Assembly (NCBI GenBank): GCA_026391355.1
Contig: JAPLDH010000056.1
Coordinates: 45,869-109,868 of the forward strand
Source: Bacteroidota bacterium
GTDB lineage: Bacteria > Bacteroidota > Bacteroidia > Bacteroidales > FEN-979
Direction of reading: 5' to 3'
Length of the DNA: 64,000 nt
Shown here: positions 55,042 through 64,000 of the stretch, one piece after another
Position numbering within the stretch: the stretch's first letter is position 1
Layout: each line of letters opens with the position of its first letter
Notes under the pieces: model-generated
What the model saw: the letters and a program-made list of their open reading frames with translations, nothing else
Databases searched by the model: none
What the model was told of the DNA's origin: nothing
Made by a program: the position numbers and the translations under genes

Positions 55042-55143
55042 ATCAGGTGGTATATTAACATAAAATTTCCTGGTTATTAAACATATAACCTGACCGGATC
55101 CGGATTTCTGATGGCAATATTATTGGGATATTAACCTCATCAA

Positions 55144-57069
55144 ATGACCAAACAGAAACGTAAACCCATAAACCCAATACCAGTTAAAACAATAATCAAA
55201 AAAGATTATACATCTTATTGGTTGATAGCCGGTTTGTTACTTACCCTGATTGTTTATTTCCCTTCTCTTACCAATGGTATTACCAATTGGGACGATAATA
55301 AATATATTGATAATCCTTATGTGAAAGATCTGTCCCTGGCAGGTATTGTGAAAATCTTTTCCGTTTATGTTCTTGGAAATTATCATCCTCTTACCCTGTT
55401 ATCACTCGGGATTGATCGTCTCATAGGCGGGGGTAACCCTTTTATCTTTCATTTTACGAACCTGCTCCTGCATCTTTTCAACACGTTTTTAGTCTTTCTT
55501 CTTGTTAAACGTCTTACCCAAAACAATCTACTGGCAATATTAACTTTCATGCTATTTGGCATTCATACTCTGCATGTTGAATCGGTTGCCTGGGTATCTG
55601 AAAGAAAGGATGTTTTGTACTCATTTTTTTTCCTGGTATCGCTTATCTTCTATACAAAATATGTTTCCGGCAGGAAAACTGTTTATTATGGGTTGTCCCT
55701 TCTGTTATTTTTCCTTTCATTACTGTCCAAAGGACAGGCAGTAATTCTCGTAGCCATTCTCCCTTTTATTGATTATTTGAAGGGCAGGAAATGGTTATCT
55801 ACAAAAGTTTTATCAGAAAAAATACCTTTTCTCCTTCTTTCCCTGATCTTTGGATGGGTTGCTTTCCGTGCCCAGCAATCTGCCAGTGCTCTTCACTTCG
55901 AATATTACACCCTGCCTGAAAGATTCGCTTTTGCTTTTTTTGGGTTTGCACAATATTTAATTAAAAGTATTGCACCCGTTTGCCTTTCGGCATTTTATCC
56001 ATATCCACAAAGACTATTAAATGGATGTATTCCATTATCTTATTGGTTATTTATTATTCCACTTCCTGTTTATTTAATTGGCTCTTATTTCTTAGTTAAA
56101 CGTTCAAAGATCTATGCTTTTGGGCTTAGCATGTTCCTTCTGAATCTTCTGCCGGTTTTACAAATAATCCCCTTCGGAGGAGCGATCATAGCCGATCGTT
56201 ATTTTTACATACCTTCAATCGGATTGCTGCTATGTTTTGCCTTTGGTTTGCTGGAAATCAGGAATACAAAGATCAGGTATGCTTTAGTTATTTCATTTAT
56301 CCTGATTTTTTCAAGCCTGTCGTTTTCCCGATGTATGGTCTGGAAAGATAGCCTAACGCTTTGGGATGATGCGATCAGTAAATATGATTATGCCAAGGTT
56401 GCATATTCCAACCGTGGCATTGTTTACGGAAACCTTGGGCAGTGGGACAAGGCGATAGCCGATTTCTCCAGGGCGATTGAGCTTGACAATAAATATTTAG
56501 AACCGCATTACAACCGTGGCCTTGCCTATTGTTATTTTAGGAAATGGGACAAAGCAACAGCCGATTTCTCCCAAACAATCGGGATTGACCCTGAGTTTGC
56601 TCCGGCTTATTCCAACCGTGGCTATACTTACAATAACCTTGGGCAGTGGGACAAATCAATAGCCGATTGCTCCAAGGCGATCGAGATTGATCCGAAATTA
56701 CCGGATACTTATTTCTATCGTGGATTTGCCAACTTTAATATTGGACAGTTGAACAAGGCAATAACCGATTTCTCTAAAGCGATTGAGATTGACCCTAAAT
56801 ATACAGATGCATATTACAACCGGGGCGTTGCCTACTATAGCCTTGAGCAAAAGGACAGGTCAATAGCAGATTTCACGAAGGTGATCGGGATCGACCCGAA
56901 CTATAAAAGTGCATATTACAACCGCGGTGTTGCTTATAATAATCTTGGGCAGTGGGACAAGGCAATAGCCGATTTCTCCAAAGCGATCGAGATTGACCCA
57001 AATTATTCTGACGCATATTTCAACCGTGACCTTGCTTACAGAAAATTGCACAGTGAAAAAAGGCGATAA
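55144..57069 (+). CDS. TMTC-like membrane protein with six TPRs (probable GT-C glycosyltransferase)
   Basis: The 641-residue protein has about ten membrane helices (residues 20-410) and then six full tetratricopeptide repeats plus a partial one (about 415-635; unit YYNRGVAYNNLGQWDKAI). The first loop contains NWDD and the second HTLHVESVAWVSERKDVL, both hallmarks of the TMTC/GT-C type O-mannosyltransferases. It may glycosylate exported proteins. The donor and target are unknown. TPRs are strongly similar to each other at DNA level. Confidence 0.8.
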   Translation: MTKQKRKPINPIPVKTIIKKDYTSYWLIAGLLLTLIVYFPSLTNGITNWDDNKYIDNPYVKDLSLAGIVKIFSVYVLGNYHPLTLLSLGIDRLIGGGNPFIFHFTNLLLHLFNTFLVFLLVKRLTQNNLLAILTFMLFGIHTLHVESVAWVSERKDVLYSFFFLVSLIFYTKYVSGRKTVYYGLSLLLFFLSLLSKGQAVILVAILPFIDYLKGRKWLSTKVLSEKIPFLLLSLIFGWVAFRAQQSASALHFEYYTLPERFAFAFFGFAQYLIKSIAPVCLSAFYPYPQRLLNGCIPLSYWLFIIPLPVYLIGSYFLVKRSKIYAFGLSMFLLNLLPVLQIIPFGGAIIADRYFYIPSIGLLLCFAFGLLEIRNTKIRYALVISFILIFSSLSFSRCMVWKDSLTLWDDAISKYDYAKVAYSNRGIVYGNLGQWDKAIADFSRAIELDNKYLEPHYNRGLAYCYFRKWDKATADFSQTIGIDPEFAPAYSNRGYTYNNLGQWDKSIADCSKAIEIDPKLPDTYFYRGFANFNIGQLNKAITDFSKAIEIDPKYTDAYYNRGVAYYSLEQKDRSIADFTKVIGIDPNYKSAYYNRGVAYNNLGQWDKAIADFSKAIEIDPNYSDAYFNRDLAYRKLHSEKRR

Positions 57070-57137
57070 CAATCTATCTCGAAAATGGTGGCAAATAAAT
57101 TCGGGGCGGAGTGTGGTCAGAGGAGGGGCTTGGGCCT

Positions 57138-58739
57138 TTATTGAACAATAAAAAGTTTGAAAATCCTTGAATATTCCCCGTAAGTGAATTGAACGTTATA
57201 CATGCCTTCCGGAGTATTTCGTAAATCCAATTCAATGGGTTGTGTATTTTCGATTGCCCCATACTTATGGGAGAATACTGTCGCACCACTGATGGTTGTC
57301 ACCTTAATGCCGGCTGATGGAACATCATCGGAAACCTGAAGCTGAACTATTCCGCTGGAAGGATTAGGATAGAGTATAGCCAGGTTATGACCTGAATGAA
57401 GGATCAGGGGCAAGACTTCCACGATGTCACAAAATGTTTTTGTTCCAATTGAATTTCCAGCAGTAAGACAGACATTGAATTTCCCCATCGTTTTATAAAG
57501 GTGTTCCGGGTTTTTCAGATCGGAAGTTGTACCATCATCGAAATCCCAATGCCAATTCGATGCACCTTCAATGGTACCGGTAAATTGGATGAGCTTTTCA
57601 GTTGTGCCCACGTAATGCTGCGTAAAGTGAACCAGCGGCAGGTACAGGAAAATAGTGTCGCAATGAGTGGAACTACCGCATGAATCTATGACTGTAAGGC
57701 AGGCAATATAAACCAGCGTATCGTATGAATAGACATGAACGGGATCTTTTTCGGTGGAAGCAGAATCATCTCCGAAATCCCATAGCCGTGAAATAAGGTT
57801 GCCTGTTGCTGATGTGTCATGGAAGGAAACCTCCGGGTACTGATAATCATAGAAGAACTGTGCTTGAGGCGGAACACAGGTTATATTGACTGTTTGGCAG
57901 ACGGAATCAGTTCCGCATGAATCAGTCGCCAAAAGACAAACCTGATAATTTCCGCTTTGTGCATATGTATGTTCCGGGTTCTGAATTGAAGAGGATCCCC
58001 CGTCCCCAAAATTCCAATGCCAGGCTGTAGATGAAGAAGAGGCATCGGTGAAGTTTGCAGCGAGGTATTGAGCAGTCCAGGTAAAACCAGCAACAGGAGC
58101 AGGACAGGTAATATATTCCACCACGAGTTTGGGGCGATGATCAGGAACCTCATAATCATTGGATGCCAGGAGCACTGCCCGCCACAATTCTTCCGTCTGT
58201 AACCTGAGCATAAACCCATAATTGGTTTCCGGGTTTGCAATCATCTCTTTCACAATCTGGGTCACATCAAGATCGGGAAAATCCTGGTGCCAGTCGGTCG
58301 ATGGCGGCACTGCAACTTCTTTATCATCTGTAGCAGAGGGTTGATTGTTCCATATCAGCGTTTTTCCGTTCCAGGGAAGGGTGATCCGTTGAATCAGCCA
58401 TCCATTGTCACCATAATGACCGTATGGATAAAGCGAATACGAATCTTTATAATACAGCGACAGTTTTGCGGAATGAATCGTTGCAGTTGAGGGAACCATA
58501 GAAAGGTCGAACCGGATGAACGTGCGGTCAATACCGAAATTTCCCTGGAAGGTCCATGCCGCCACTCCACCATCTGAGCATTTTGGATTGTTGGAATCAG
58601 GAATATCGCTTCTGACAATAATATCCATTGTATCTTCCGGACCGGGTTGTATAACCAAGACATGTTGCGTATTTCCGATGAAATACCAACCAACAATGAA
58701 AAACAAAAGGAGGAATATTTTTTTCATCTTATTATCCAT
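57138..58739 (-). CDS. Secreted PKD-domain protein with type IX sorting domain
   Basis: The 533-residue protein (start MDNKMKK, a second Met at residue 5 is possible) has a signal peptide (about 6-24), a DNRLRE-like beta-sandwich (about 28-205; GIDRTFIRFDLS) and three PKD-type domains (markers WHWNFGDGGSSS, RLWDFGDDSAST, WHWDFDDGTTSD). A C-terminal type A sorting domain (YPNPSSGIVQLQVSD) follows. It is expected on the cell surface or released. No catalytic domain was recognised. Confidence 0.88.
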   Translation of the reverse strand: MDNKMKKIFLLLFFIVGWYFIGNTQHVLVIQPGPEDTMDIIVRSDIPDSNNPKCSDGGVAAWTFQGNFGIDRTFIRFDLSMVPSTATIHSAKLSLYYKDSYSLYPYGHYGDNGWLIQRITLPWNGKTLIWNNQPSATDDKEVAVPPSTDWHQDFPDLDVTQIVKEMIANPETNYGFMLRLQTEELWRAVLLASNDYEVPDHRPKLVVEYITCPAPVAGFTWTAQYLAANFTDASSSSTAWHWNFGDGGSSSIQNPEHTYAQSGNYQVCLLATDSCGTDSVCQTVNITCVPPQAQFFYDYQYPEVSFHDTSATGNLISRLWDFGDDSASTEKDPVHVYSYDTLVYIACLTVIDSCGSSTHCDTIFLYLPLVHFTQHYVGTTEKLIQFTGTIEGASNWHWDFDDGTTSDLKNPEHLYKTMGKFNVCLTAGNSIGTKTFCDIVEVLPLILHSGHNLAILYPNPSSGIVQLQVSDDVPSAGIKVTTISGATVFSHKYGAIENTQPIELDLRNTPEGMYNVQFTYGEYSRIFKLFIVQ

Positions 58740-58908
58740 TTTGAACGGTGTAAGGTACGAAAATTAACAGTGGTTGTCAAGGGTTTGTGTGTTATTTACA
58801 TCTTATTTTAAATACTTTTTTAGTTTTTTATTTTTTATTCTACCTTCGCCTGAAAATAAACTCAACCCCTGCATTTGTAATATTATTTACCATTTAATCC
58901 TCTTTTAA

Positions 58909-59703
58909 ATGACGAAAACAGCATTAATCACCGGCGGATCATCCGGACTAGGATATGTATTTGCCGAAGAATTAGGAACGCAGGGGTATCATGTTATCAT
59001 CCTGGCACGTGACCCGGTAAAAATTGATACTGTTGTAGCTTCTCTTAAAGTAAAGGGGATTTCGGCAATGGGGATATCCTGTGATATTTCTGATGAAAAA
59101 CAACTGAAGACTGCCTTTGACACTGTAAAATCAGAGGTAGCACAGATCGATTTCCTTATCCTTAATGCCGGTATGGTCATTCCACAGCTACTCTCTGATT
59201 ATTCTGACATTTCTTTGATCCGCAAGCAACTCGACATTAACCTCTCCGGTACCATTATAACGGCCTGGCAGTTTCTGCCGTTATTGCAGAAAGGTTCGAA
59301 AGTGCTGATCACCTCTTCCGGATTCGGATTAATGGGAGCGGCAGGTTATACGCTGTATTGCGCCACAAAAGCCGGATTGATCAATTTCGGTGAATCATTG
59401 CGCCGTGAATTGCTTTGCAAAGGGATCAATGTGTATGTTTCCTGCCCGGGAGACATGGATACGCCTCAATTCCATGAAGAGATAAGAACTTCGCCCGATT
59501 GGATGAAGACGGGAAGTCCGCGTAAAACTGTGCCGGTCGGGATTGAGGGCAGAAAAATTCTGAAACAATGTCATGGAAAAATGAAATTCCTCATTCTTCC
59601 TGCGTTCGATGTGAAACTATTGGCAGTCGTGAGTAAAATCTTACCCCGTAAAATCAAGGATTATCTTTTGGATAAGATGTTTCCCCAGCCTGATAGCAAA
59701 TGA
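58909..59703 (+). CDS. Short-chain dehydrogenase, possibly 3-ketodihydrosphingosine reductase
   Basis: The 264-residue enzyme has the cofactor motif TGGSSGLG, NAG, and the catalytic Ser with YCATK. The segment PGDMDTPQFHEE followed by KTG resembles the substrate loop of 3-ketodihydrosphingosine reductases, which would fit the sphingolipids made by many Bacteroidota. No serine palmitoyltransferase is nearby, so the specific role is inferred; a generic SDR is the safe call. Confidence 0.85.
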   Translation: MTKTALITGGSSGLGYVFAEELGTQGYHVIILARDPVKIDTVVASLKVKGISAMGISCDISDEKQLKTAFDTVKSEVAQIDFLILNAGMVIPQLLSDYSDISLIRKQLDINLSGTIITAWQFLPLLQKGSKVLITSSGFGLMGAAGYTLYCATKAGLINFGESLRRELLCKGINVYVSCPGDMDTPQFHEEIRTSPDWMKTGSPRKTVPVGIEGRKILKQCHGKMKFLILPAFDVKLLAVVSKILPRKIKDYLLDKMFPQPDSK

Positions 59704-59728
59704 CAATATTAACCTAAGCATTAAACGA

Positions 59729-60739
59729 ATGAAAAAGATTAATTGTGGCTATTGCCTGACAAGTATTCAACCGGTCATTTTGTTTGTTTGTTTTGTGGTC
59801 ATTTTTCCTGGATGTGTTGCCAACAAATATTCCAGTAAAGTAAAGGGTGAATCAATGGCACTCAGGGTAAAAGAAAATTCCGACCTGATACGATATGCTA
59901 CGTTGAAACCACAAGTTATCCCTGATCTTGCTTCAAGGACGGAGAGGAACAGGGGGGTAATCGATTTTGCAACGATTGCAGTGTCGGAGGCAATTGGTGG
60001 AATTATCAATCTGGTGGATAAGGAAAAAAAGAAATATTCGGCCACTTACAGACACTCAATTGGTCAATGTTATTTCTACGATCAGATATCTGAGAGTAGT
60101 CCATTTGACCCTTCCGGGATGCAGTTTACCGGGTTTACTTTCCTGAGACTCGTGAAAAATAAAAAAGGTGTCACCGACACAGCGGTATATGCCCGTTTCA
60201 GTGTGGATATGAAAAATGCATATGAGATCATCAATAACTCCAGCTTTACACTTAAACTTGATGACCTGAAAATCAATTATGCCAAAGCCAAAATCATGGC
60301 AAAGAAATGGTATGAGCCATGGTCGTGGTTCATGGCCTCAAAGTACCCGAAGTTAAACATGGACTTTGAGATCATTTTCACCTCTTCGTTTGTGACCCGC
60401 GAAGGAAATATCTTCGATAATGTTCCGGTAGGTAAATTCTATCTCATCCTGAGGAATATTCCTATGGGAAGAAATGATCCCGGATATGAACCCTTTTATG
60501 CCCAGGTTAAAAATAATAGTGTGGCCGGACGGTCATTCCTGGTTCCCCGGTCATTTGGTTACTATTATAGTGATGTTAACCACATCAAACCCTCCTATGG
60601 GCAAGGCATTTATAATATAATGGTCAATGTTACTGAATCTTCACGTTCAAATTTCGTAGGCAAACTGTTATACGATAATACGACAGGGTTTATCAAAGAA
60701 GTAGGCGGGGCCATTCAGGTTAAGAAATTGACCAAATAA
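59729..60739 (+). CDS. Putative lipoprotein of unknown function
   Basis: The 336-residue protein has a lipoprotein signal ending in FPGC (Cys29) and a soluble body without a motif I know. It lies 25 bp after the short-chain dehydrogenase and may be co-transcribed, but the two have no obvious link. The convergent gene begins its end about 70 bp later. Confidence 0.65.
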   Translation: MKKINCGYCLTSIQPVILFVCFVVIFPGCVANKYSSKVKGESMALRVKENSDLIRYATLKPQVIPDLASRTERNRGVIDFATIAVSEAIGGIINLVDKEKKKYSATYRHSIGQCYFYDQISESSPFDPSGMQFTGFTFLRLVKNKKGVTDTAVYARFSVDMKNAYEIINNSSFTLKLDDLKINYAKAKIMAKKWYEPWSWFMASKYPKLNMDFEIIFTSSFVTREGNIFDNVPVGKFYLILRNIPMGRNDPGYEPFYAQVKNNSVAGRSFLVPRSFGYYYSDVNHIKPSYGQGIYNIMVNVTESSRSNFVGKLLYDNTTGFIKEVGGAIQVKKLTK

Positions 60740-60811
60740 CTGTTTAGTCCTTAACGAAGAAACATCATACTTTCAAACTGTTTGCAAACTGCTTTTGCTT
60801 CTTCCTTGCCT

Positions 60812-63049
60812 TTACGGTACACTGGTAATAGTGAACCTCTGGATATTCCAAAATGAAGGAGTTACAATAGATCCTCTTGACTTCGCCCCGATAGTTAATA
60901 ATACTGAATAGGGGTCCATTCCATTTGTACTTTGAGAATGTGCTGATCTGTCCAACATACCGGGCTGGTTAAACACTTCAGGATCCGGAATAGGTTCATC
61001 GGTATAAACCATTATATAGGCATCCACCCCTACCGGTTGACTGATTTTGTTACGACGTAAAAATTTTGGAATTACGGGAATGCCATCATTATTAATCAAG
61101 GGTAGTTTATTTTCCACGCTTCCGGAACTTCCCCTGGGATAACGCAAATTCATCTTCCCGCTTGAATTGATGGAAAAAACATAAATATACCTGCCATGCA
61201 TATCCCAGTCTTTAATCTTTTCAGGCTCTCCCCATAAATACAGATCAACTGTATCACCAACTTTCAGTACTCCTTTGGTCATGAATTCCTTGCTCCCCAG
61301 TTTTCTGACACCGAGCCTGAAAGGAAACCGGCCATCATCCGGCGGAGAGGGAAGAGTTAACCAGGCTCTTACCTTAGCCAGTCGTAAGGAATAGGATTCA
61401 AGAGAATCCAGAATGATTTTCAAATCATGTTGAAGGGGGAAGTAATTTGTCCTTACAGGCATCGTACTTAACCTGCTGTTATCATCCTGTGTAAGGTAGG
61501 GCATCACAAAAGCATATTCAATAAGACCATCCCGGAAACGCCCGGATAAAATATATTGGGCATCACCTGGGTTCTTCATGTATTCGACTGAAGAGTTTTT
61601 ATTGAATTTCTGGCAGAGGGCATCATAAAGGGGTTTCGTCAATGGCAGATTAACCAATAACCGGGCTTTGTCAGGAAGCATTTGCTGAATGGTGCTAACT
61701 AATGGCGATGCACCAAGATCCAACGGTTTTCCTTTAGGTCGTCCTAAATACCAATGTCCCTGAAGATAATAAATTGTATGGGTTGGGATTAAGACCGGAT
61801 CGTTGACTAATATTATCTTGCCGGATTTTCCAAGGCGATAAAACTTTTGAGCAGTTTCTGCAAGTTGGGATTCTGAAAAATCACTTTTGGACAAGTATAT
61901 CTTCAATGTGGACATTGAGGGCAAAACCCAGTTGGATACCTCAAATAAATCCCCTGGTTGAATGGATGTTATATTTCCCTTTGTGACCCTGGCAATACAA
62001 CGGTTGAGACCATAAACAGAGGTAACCCTGAGGTGTATGGGATTGCCTGATTTATCTTTTCCTTCCAGTTCGCTGTTTTCGTAAATACCCACTGCGATCC
62101 CACCCTGGAGTTCTACAATTGTATCGTTGGCCAGAATGACAGAAACAAGGGTTTTATTCGATAACAGGGCCTTATCAATACCGAACAGGGTTTGCTTTTT
62201 TCGTTCGCTGGTTCCTGCAATGACAGGTTCCTGCATTTTACCATTGAATTGAATAATTGTCCGGAGGTTGTTAACAATTTCCATGGCCGGAGCTGAAATG
62301 GGCAGGGTTGCCATGGAATGAAGCAATGCAATGGTGAATATTCCATGTGGGTTATGCTGGTCATCCAGTTGTTCCGATGCGAATTCAAAATCCTGGGCTG
62401 CGGAAATCAGCAACATTCCCCTGTCCTCAGGAGGAACTACCTCGGTGTCATCTTTTACATCGGTTTCGATGGGGTCACAACTACGAAATTTCGGAAGCGC
62501 GCTGATGCAGCCTCTGCCCAAGGAGCCGCTGTGGCAGCAATCAAAAATAACCGTCAGCACAATTCCCTTATCAATGAATTTATTAAACTCAACTGCCAGT
62601 TCCTTGTCACGGATATCATTTGCCCCTTTCCATGAATCTGCCGTAACTATGCTTTCATCCTTTTTATCCGCTTCCTTTGAGAGGGAATTTTTTACCTGGG
62701 AACCATGCCCGGCAAAGAATATTACCACATAATCGCCTTGTTGGGATTGATCAAGGAGTTTTTTAAAATGGCTCAGGATTGAGACTCTTGAGGCCTGGTC
62801 ATTAAAAAGGGTATCAACAGAAGAAAAACTGAAGCCATAACGAGCCACCAGTTGCTCACGAATGGAAATGGCATCATTGATACATCCGTCGAGATTGCGC
62901 CAGCGGGCCCTATTCTCCTCATTTGGATTGTATGTGTTAATCCCGATAACCAGGGCTCTTCTTTCGCCTGACACAGGTTGAGCGAGAAGCGGAGAAGAAA
63001 CCAACAGAAACAATAATCCATACAAGAATGACAATGTACAAATTTTCAT
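60812..63049 (-). CDS. Exported caspase-like (C14) protease with DUF4384-like domain
   Basis: The 745-residue protein has a signal peptide (1-23), then a caspase fold (about 28-290) with His115 in FFAGHGSQ and Cys172 in FDCCHSGS, the metacaspase-type dyad. Beyond an unassigned middle region, residues about 600-700 resemble DUF4384 (GDTVDLYLWGEP, GRYIYVFSINSSGKMNL). Its location would be the periplasm or surface, unlike defence-type caspases. It starts 44 bp after a CHAT protease gene, so the two likely form a unit. Confidence 0.88.
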   Translation of the reverse strand: MKICTLSFLYGLLFLLVSSPLLAQPVSGERRALVIGINTYNPNEENRARWRNLDGCINDAISIREQLVARYGFSFSSVDTLFNDQASRVSILSHFKKLLDQSQQGDYVVIFFAGHGSQVKNSLSKEADKKDESIVTADSWKGANDIRDKELAVEFNKFIDKGIVLTVIFDCCHSGSLGRGCISALPKFRSCDPIETDVKDDTEVVPPEDRGMLLISAAQDFEFASEQLDDQHNPHGIFTIALLHSMATLPISAPAMEIVNNLRTIIQFNGKMQEPVIAGTSERKKQTLFGIDKALLSNKTLVSVILANDTIVELQGGIAVGIYENSELEGKDKSGNPIHLRVTSVYGLNRCIARVTKGNITSIQPGDLFEVSNWVLPSMSTLKIYLSKSDFSESQLAETAQKFYRLGKSGKIILVNDPVLIPTHTIYYLQGHWYLGRPKGKPLDLGASPLVSTIQQMLPDKARLLVNLPLTKPLYDALCQKFNKNSSVEYMKNPGDAQYILSGRFRDGLIEYAFVMPYLTQDDNSRLSTMPVRTNYFPLQHDLKIILDSLESYSLRLAKVRAWLTLPSPPDDGRFPFRLGVRKLGSKEFMTKGVLKVGDTVDLYLWGEPEKIKDWDMHGRYIYVFSINSSGKMNLRYPRGSSGSVENKLPLINNDGIPVIPKFLRRNKISQPVGVDAYIMVYTDEPIPDPEVFNQPGMLDRSAHSQSTNGMDPYSVLLTIGAKSRGSIVTPSFWNIQRFTITSVP

Positions 63050-63093
63050 GATTAACTTTTTTTACTGATTAGTGAAAAACAGACAGGTTATAT

Positions 63094-64000
63094 CTATTCC
63101 ATCAGCACCCATGCCCCCCAGTAATATGGGCTTTCATATTCTATATTCAGATGACGAAGCCTGGTCTGGGCATTTTTAAATGCTTCGCGGATGGGTTGGC
63201 CGCTAAAGAGGTTTTCATAAAACATCGTCATAAGCTTTTGGGTGGCTTCGTCCGGAACTTTCCAGAGGCTCATCAAAAGGTAATCTGCCCCGGCCATTTT
63301 AAAAGAACGCTGCAGACCAAAAACCCCTTCACTTCCTTTAACATCCCCTAGTCCGGTTTCACAGGCCGACAATACCACAAGTTTGGTATTCCTTAAGTCC
63401 ATGTTGGAAACCTCCTTTGCCTGAAGTATTCCATTCTCCATTCCTTCCGGAATATCTCCTCCAAACCAGGCCCGTCTGACCCCGGCAAGCGCAAGACCTG
63501 AGCGTAACAAGGGATCTTTCGCATAAATGTAGCCGGGTATTTTTGAATTTCTGTACAGATCCTTCCCTGATTTCCCATTTGTATCAGGAATAAAAAATCC
63601 ATGTGAGGCGACATGAAGGATGGATGGCGCAATTTTACCGGAAAGGGATTTAAATTGTGCCTCGGTAGCCAGGTCATCAGTAAACAGGTCATTCTTGATT
63701 TTATGCAGGTGACAAAGCTCGTCGATTGCTCTTACTTCAGCCCGGCTTCCGGGCAAAGAGTCAAAAGTTTCGTTCCGCTGTTTCTCAAACGGCACAAACC
63801 CCGCTCCTGATGCAACAATATCACTTATTGCGTTTTGCTGTAACCTCTGTTGTTGATTGGAATTCCATTCATAGTTGATCCCACCAAACAGTGCAACATG
63901 GGTATTTTCGTTTAGAATTCCTTTTTCCTGCTGTTGTGTTACCAGTTTTTTAGAGGTACTTAAGTAGATCAGGTTATACTTGTCGGCCAATCGTTCATTA
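63094..64000 (-). CDS. CHAT domain protease, 5' end beyond the window
   Basis: The C-terminal 300 or so residues are present and form a CHAT (caspase-like) domain, with the catalytic His in LHVASHGFF and Cys in VLSACETGLG, plus the LLMSLWKVPDEAT element. The frame stays open to the window edge at 64000, so the N-terminus, probably TPRs, lies outside. It is the upstream partner of the caspase-like protease gene. Confidence 0.92.
   Translation of the reverse strand, partial: NERLADKYNLIYLSTSKKLVTQQQEKGILNENTHVALFGGINYEWNSNQQQRLQQNAISDIVASGAGFVPFEKQRNETFDSLPGSRAEVRAIDELCHLHKIKNDLFTDDLATEAQFKSLSGKIAPSILHVASHGFFIPDTNGKSGKDLYRNSKIPGYIYAKDPLLRSGLALAGVRRAWFGGDIPEGMENGILQAKEVSNMDLRNTKLVVLSACETGLGDVKGSEGVFGLQRSFKMAGADYLLMSLWKVPDEATQKLMTMFYENLFSGQPIREAFKNAQTRLRHLNIEYESPYYWGAWVLME

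Overview
The window is a 64 kb piece of a Bacteroidota chromosome, most likely an uncultured Bacteroidales-like lineage. Support comes from the gene families: two proteins with type IX secretion C-terminal domains, a DUF4290 gene in front of murA, a 287-residue RpoD, a Bacteroidota-type ParC, a TamB-like giant and short arginine decarboxylase. It also comes from promoters of the Bacteroidota form TTTG-N19-TAnnTTTG, the best one sitting in front of tRNA-Arg(TCT). Coding density is high and most genes are ordinary housekeeping or envelope genes. No insertion sequence, prophage, CRISPR array or rRNA was seen.

Layout. 0-4.5 kb: a polytopic membrane protein and a three-gene electron-transfer cluster (tetraheme cytochrome, four-cluster ferredoxin, NrfD-type quinone subunit) without a catalytic subunit. 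4.8-11 kb: DUF4290, murA (with Asp in place of the fosfomycin-target Cys), grpE, dnaJ and a NatAB-type ABC exporter. 11-14 kb: a polyamine pair (deoxyhypusine synthase-like enzyme and arginine decarboxylase). 14-19 kb: a helical-repeat protein, OsmC, rpoD, HtrA protease, a secreted nuclease/phosphatase and a four-helix bundle protein. 19-24.5 kb: an AmmeMemoRadiSam set whose members all carry export signals or membrane segments. 24.5-33 kb: AddA and AddB recombination nucleases flanking a MurU-like uridylyltransferase and an AmgK kinase fused to a RapZ C-terminal domain. 33-36 kb: an AT-rich restriction-modification pair. 36-43 kb: a type IX cargo protein, TamB and TsaD. 43-49 kb: a PIN-domain toxin remnant, a MNT/HEPN pair and a 1703-residue secreted mosaic protein. 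49-55 kb: CDF-type transporter, lipoprotein, flavodiiron protein, ParC and tRNA-Arg. 55-64 kb: a TMTC-like membrane glycosyltransferase with TPRs, a PKD cargo protein, a short-chain dehydrogenase, a lipoprotein, an exported caspase-like protease and a CHAT protease running off the right edge.

The most unusual feature is not a gene. Nearly every intergenic space is filled with arrays of 7-nt (sometimes 8-nt) words. There are at least ten word families, for example GTCATTG, CGTTACG, ACTTACA, CTATTTA, TTTTGCA, GGCACGA, GTCCCAT, CCTACATT and GTGACAAA. They abut the genes so closely that they supply the stop codons of at least three genes and the start codons of at least three others, and they also sit in frame inside one large coding sequence. 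Several perfect palindromes are nested in the arrays. They resemble the heptameric STRR repeats known from heterocystous cyanobacteria, but here occur in a Bacteroidota context.

All functional calls are made by reading the translated sequences and recognising motifs; no database search was run.
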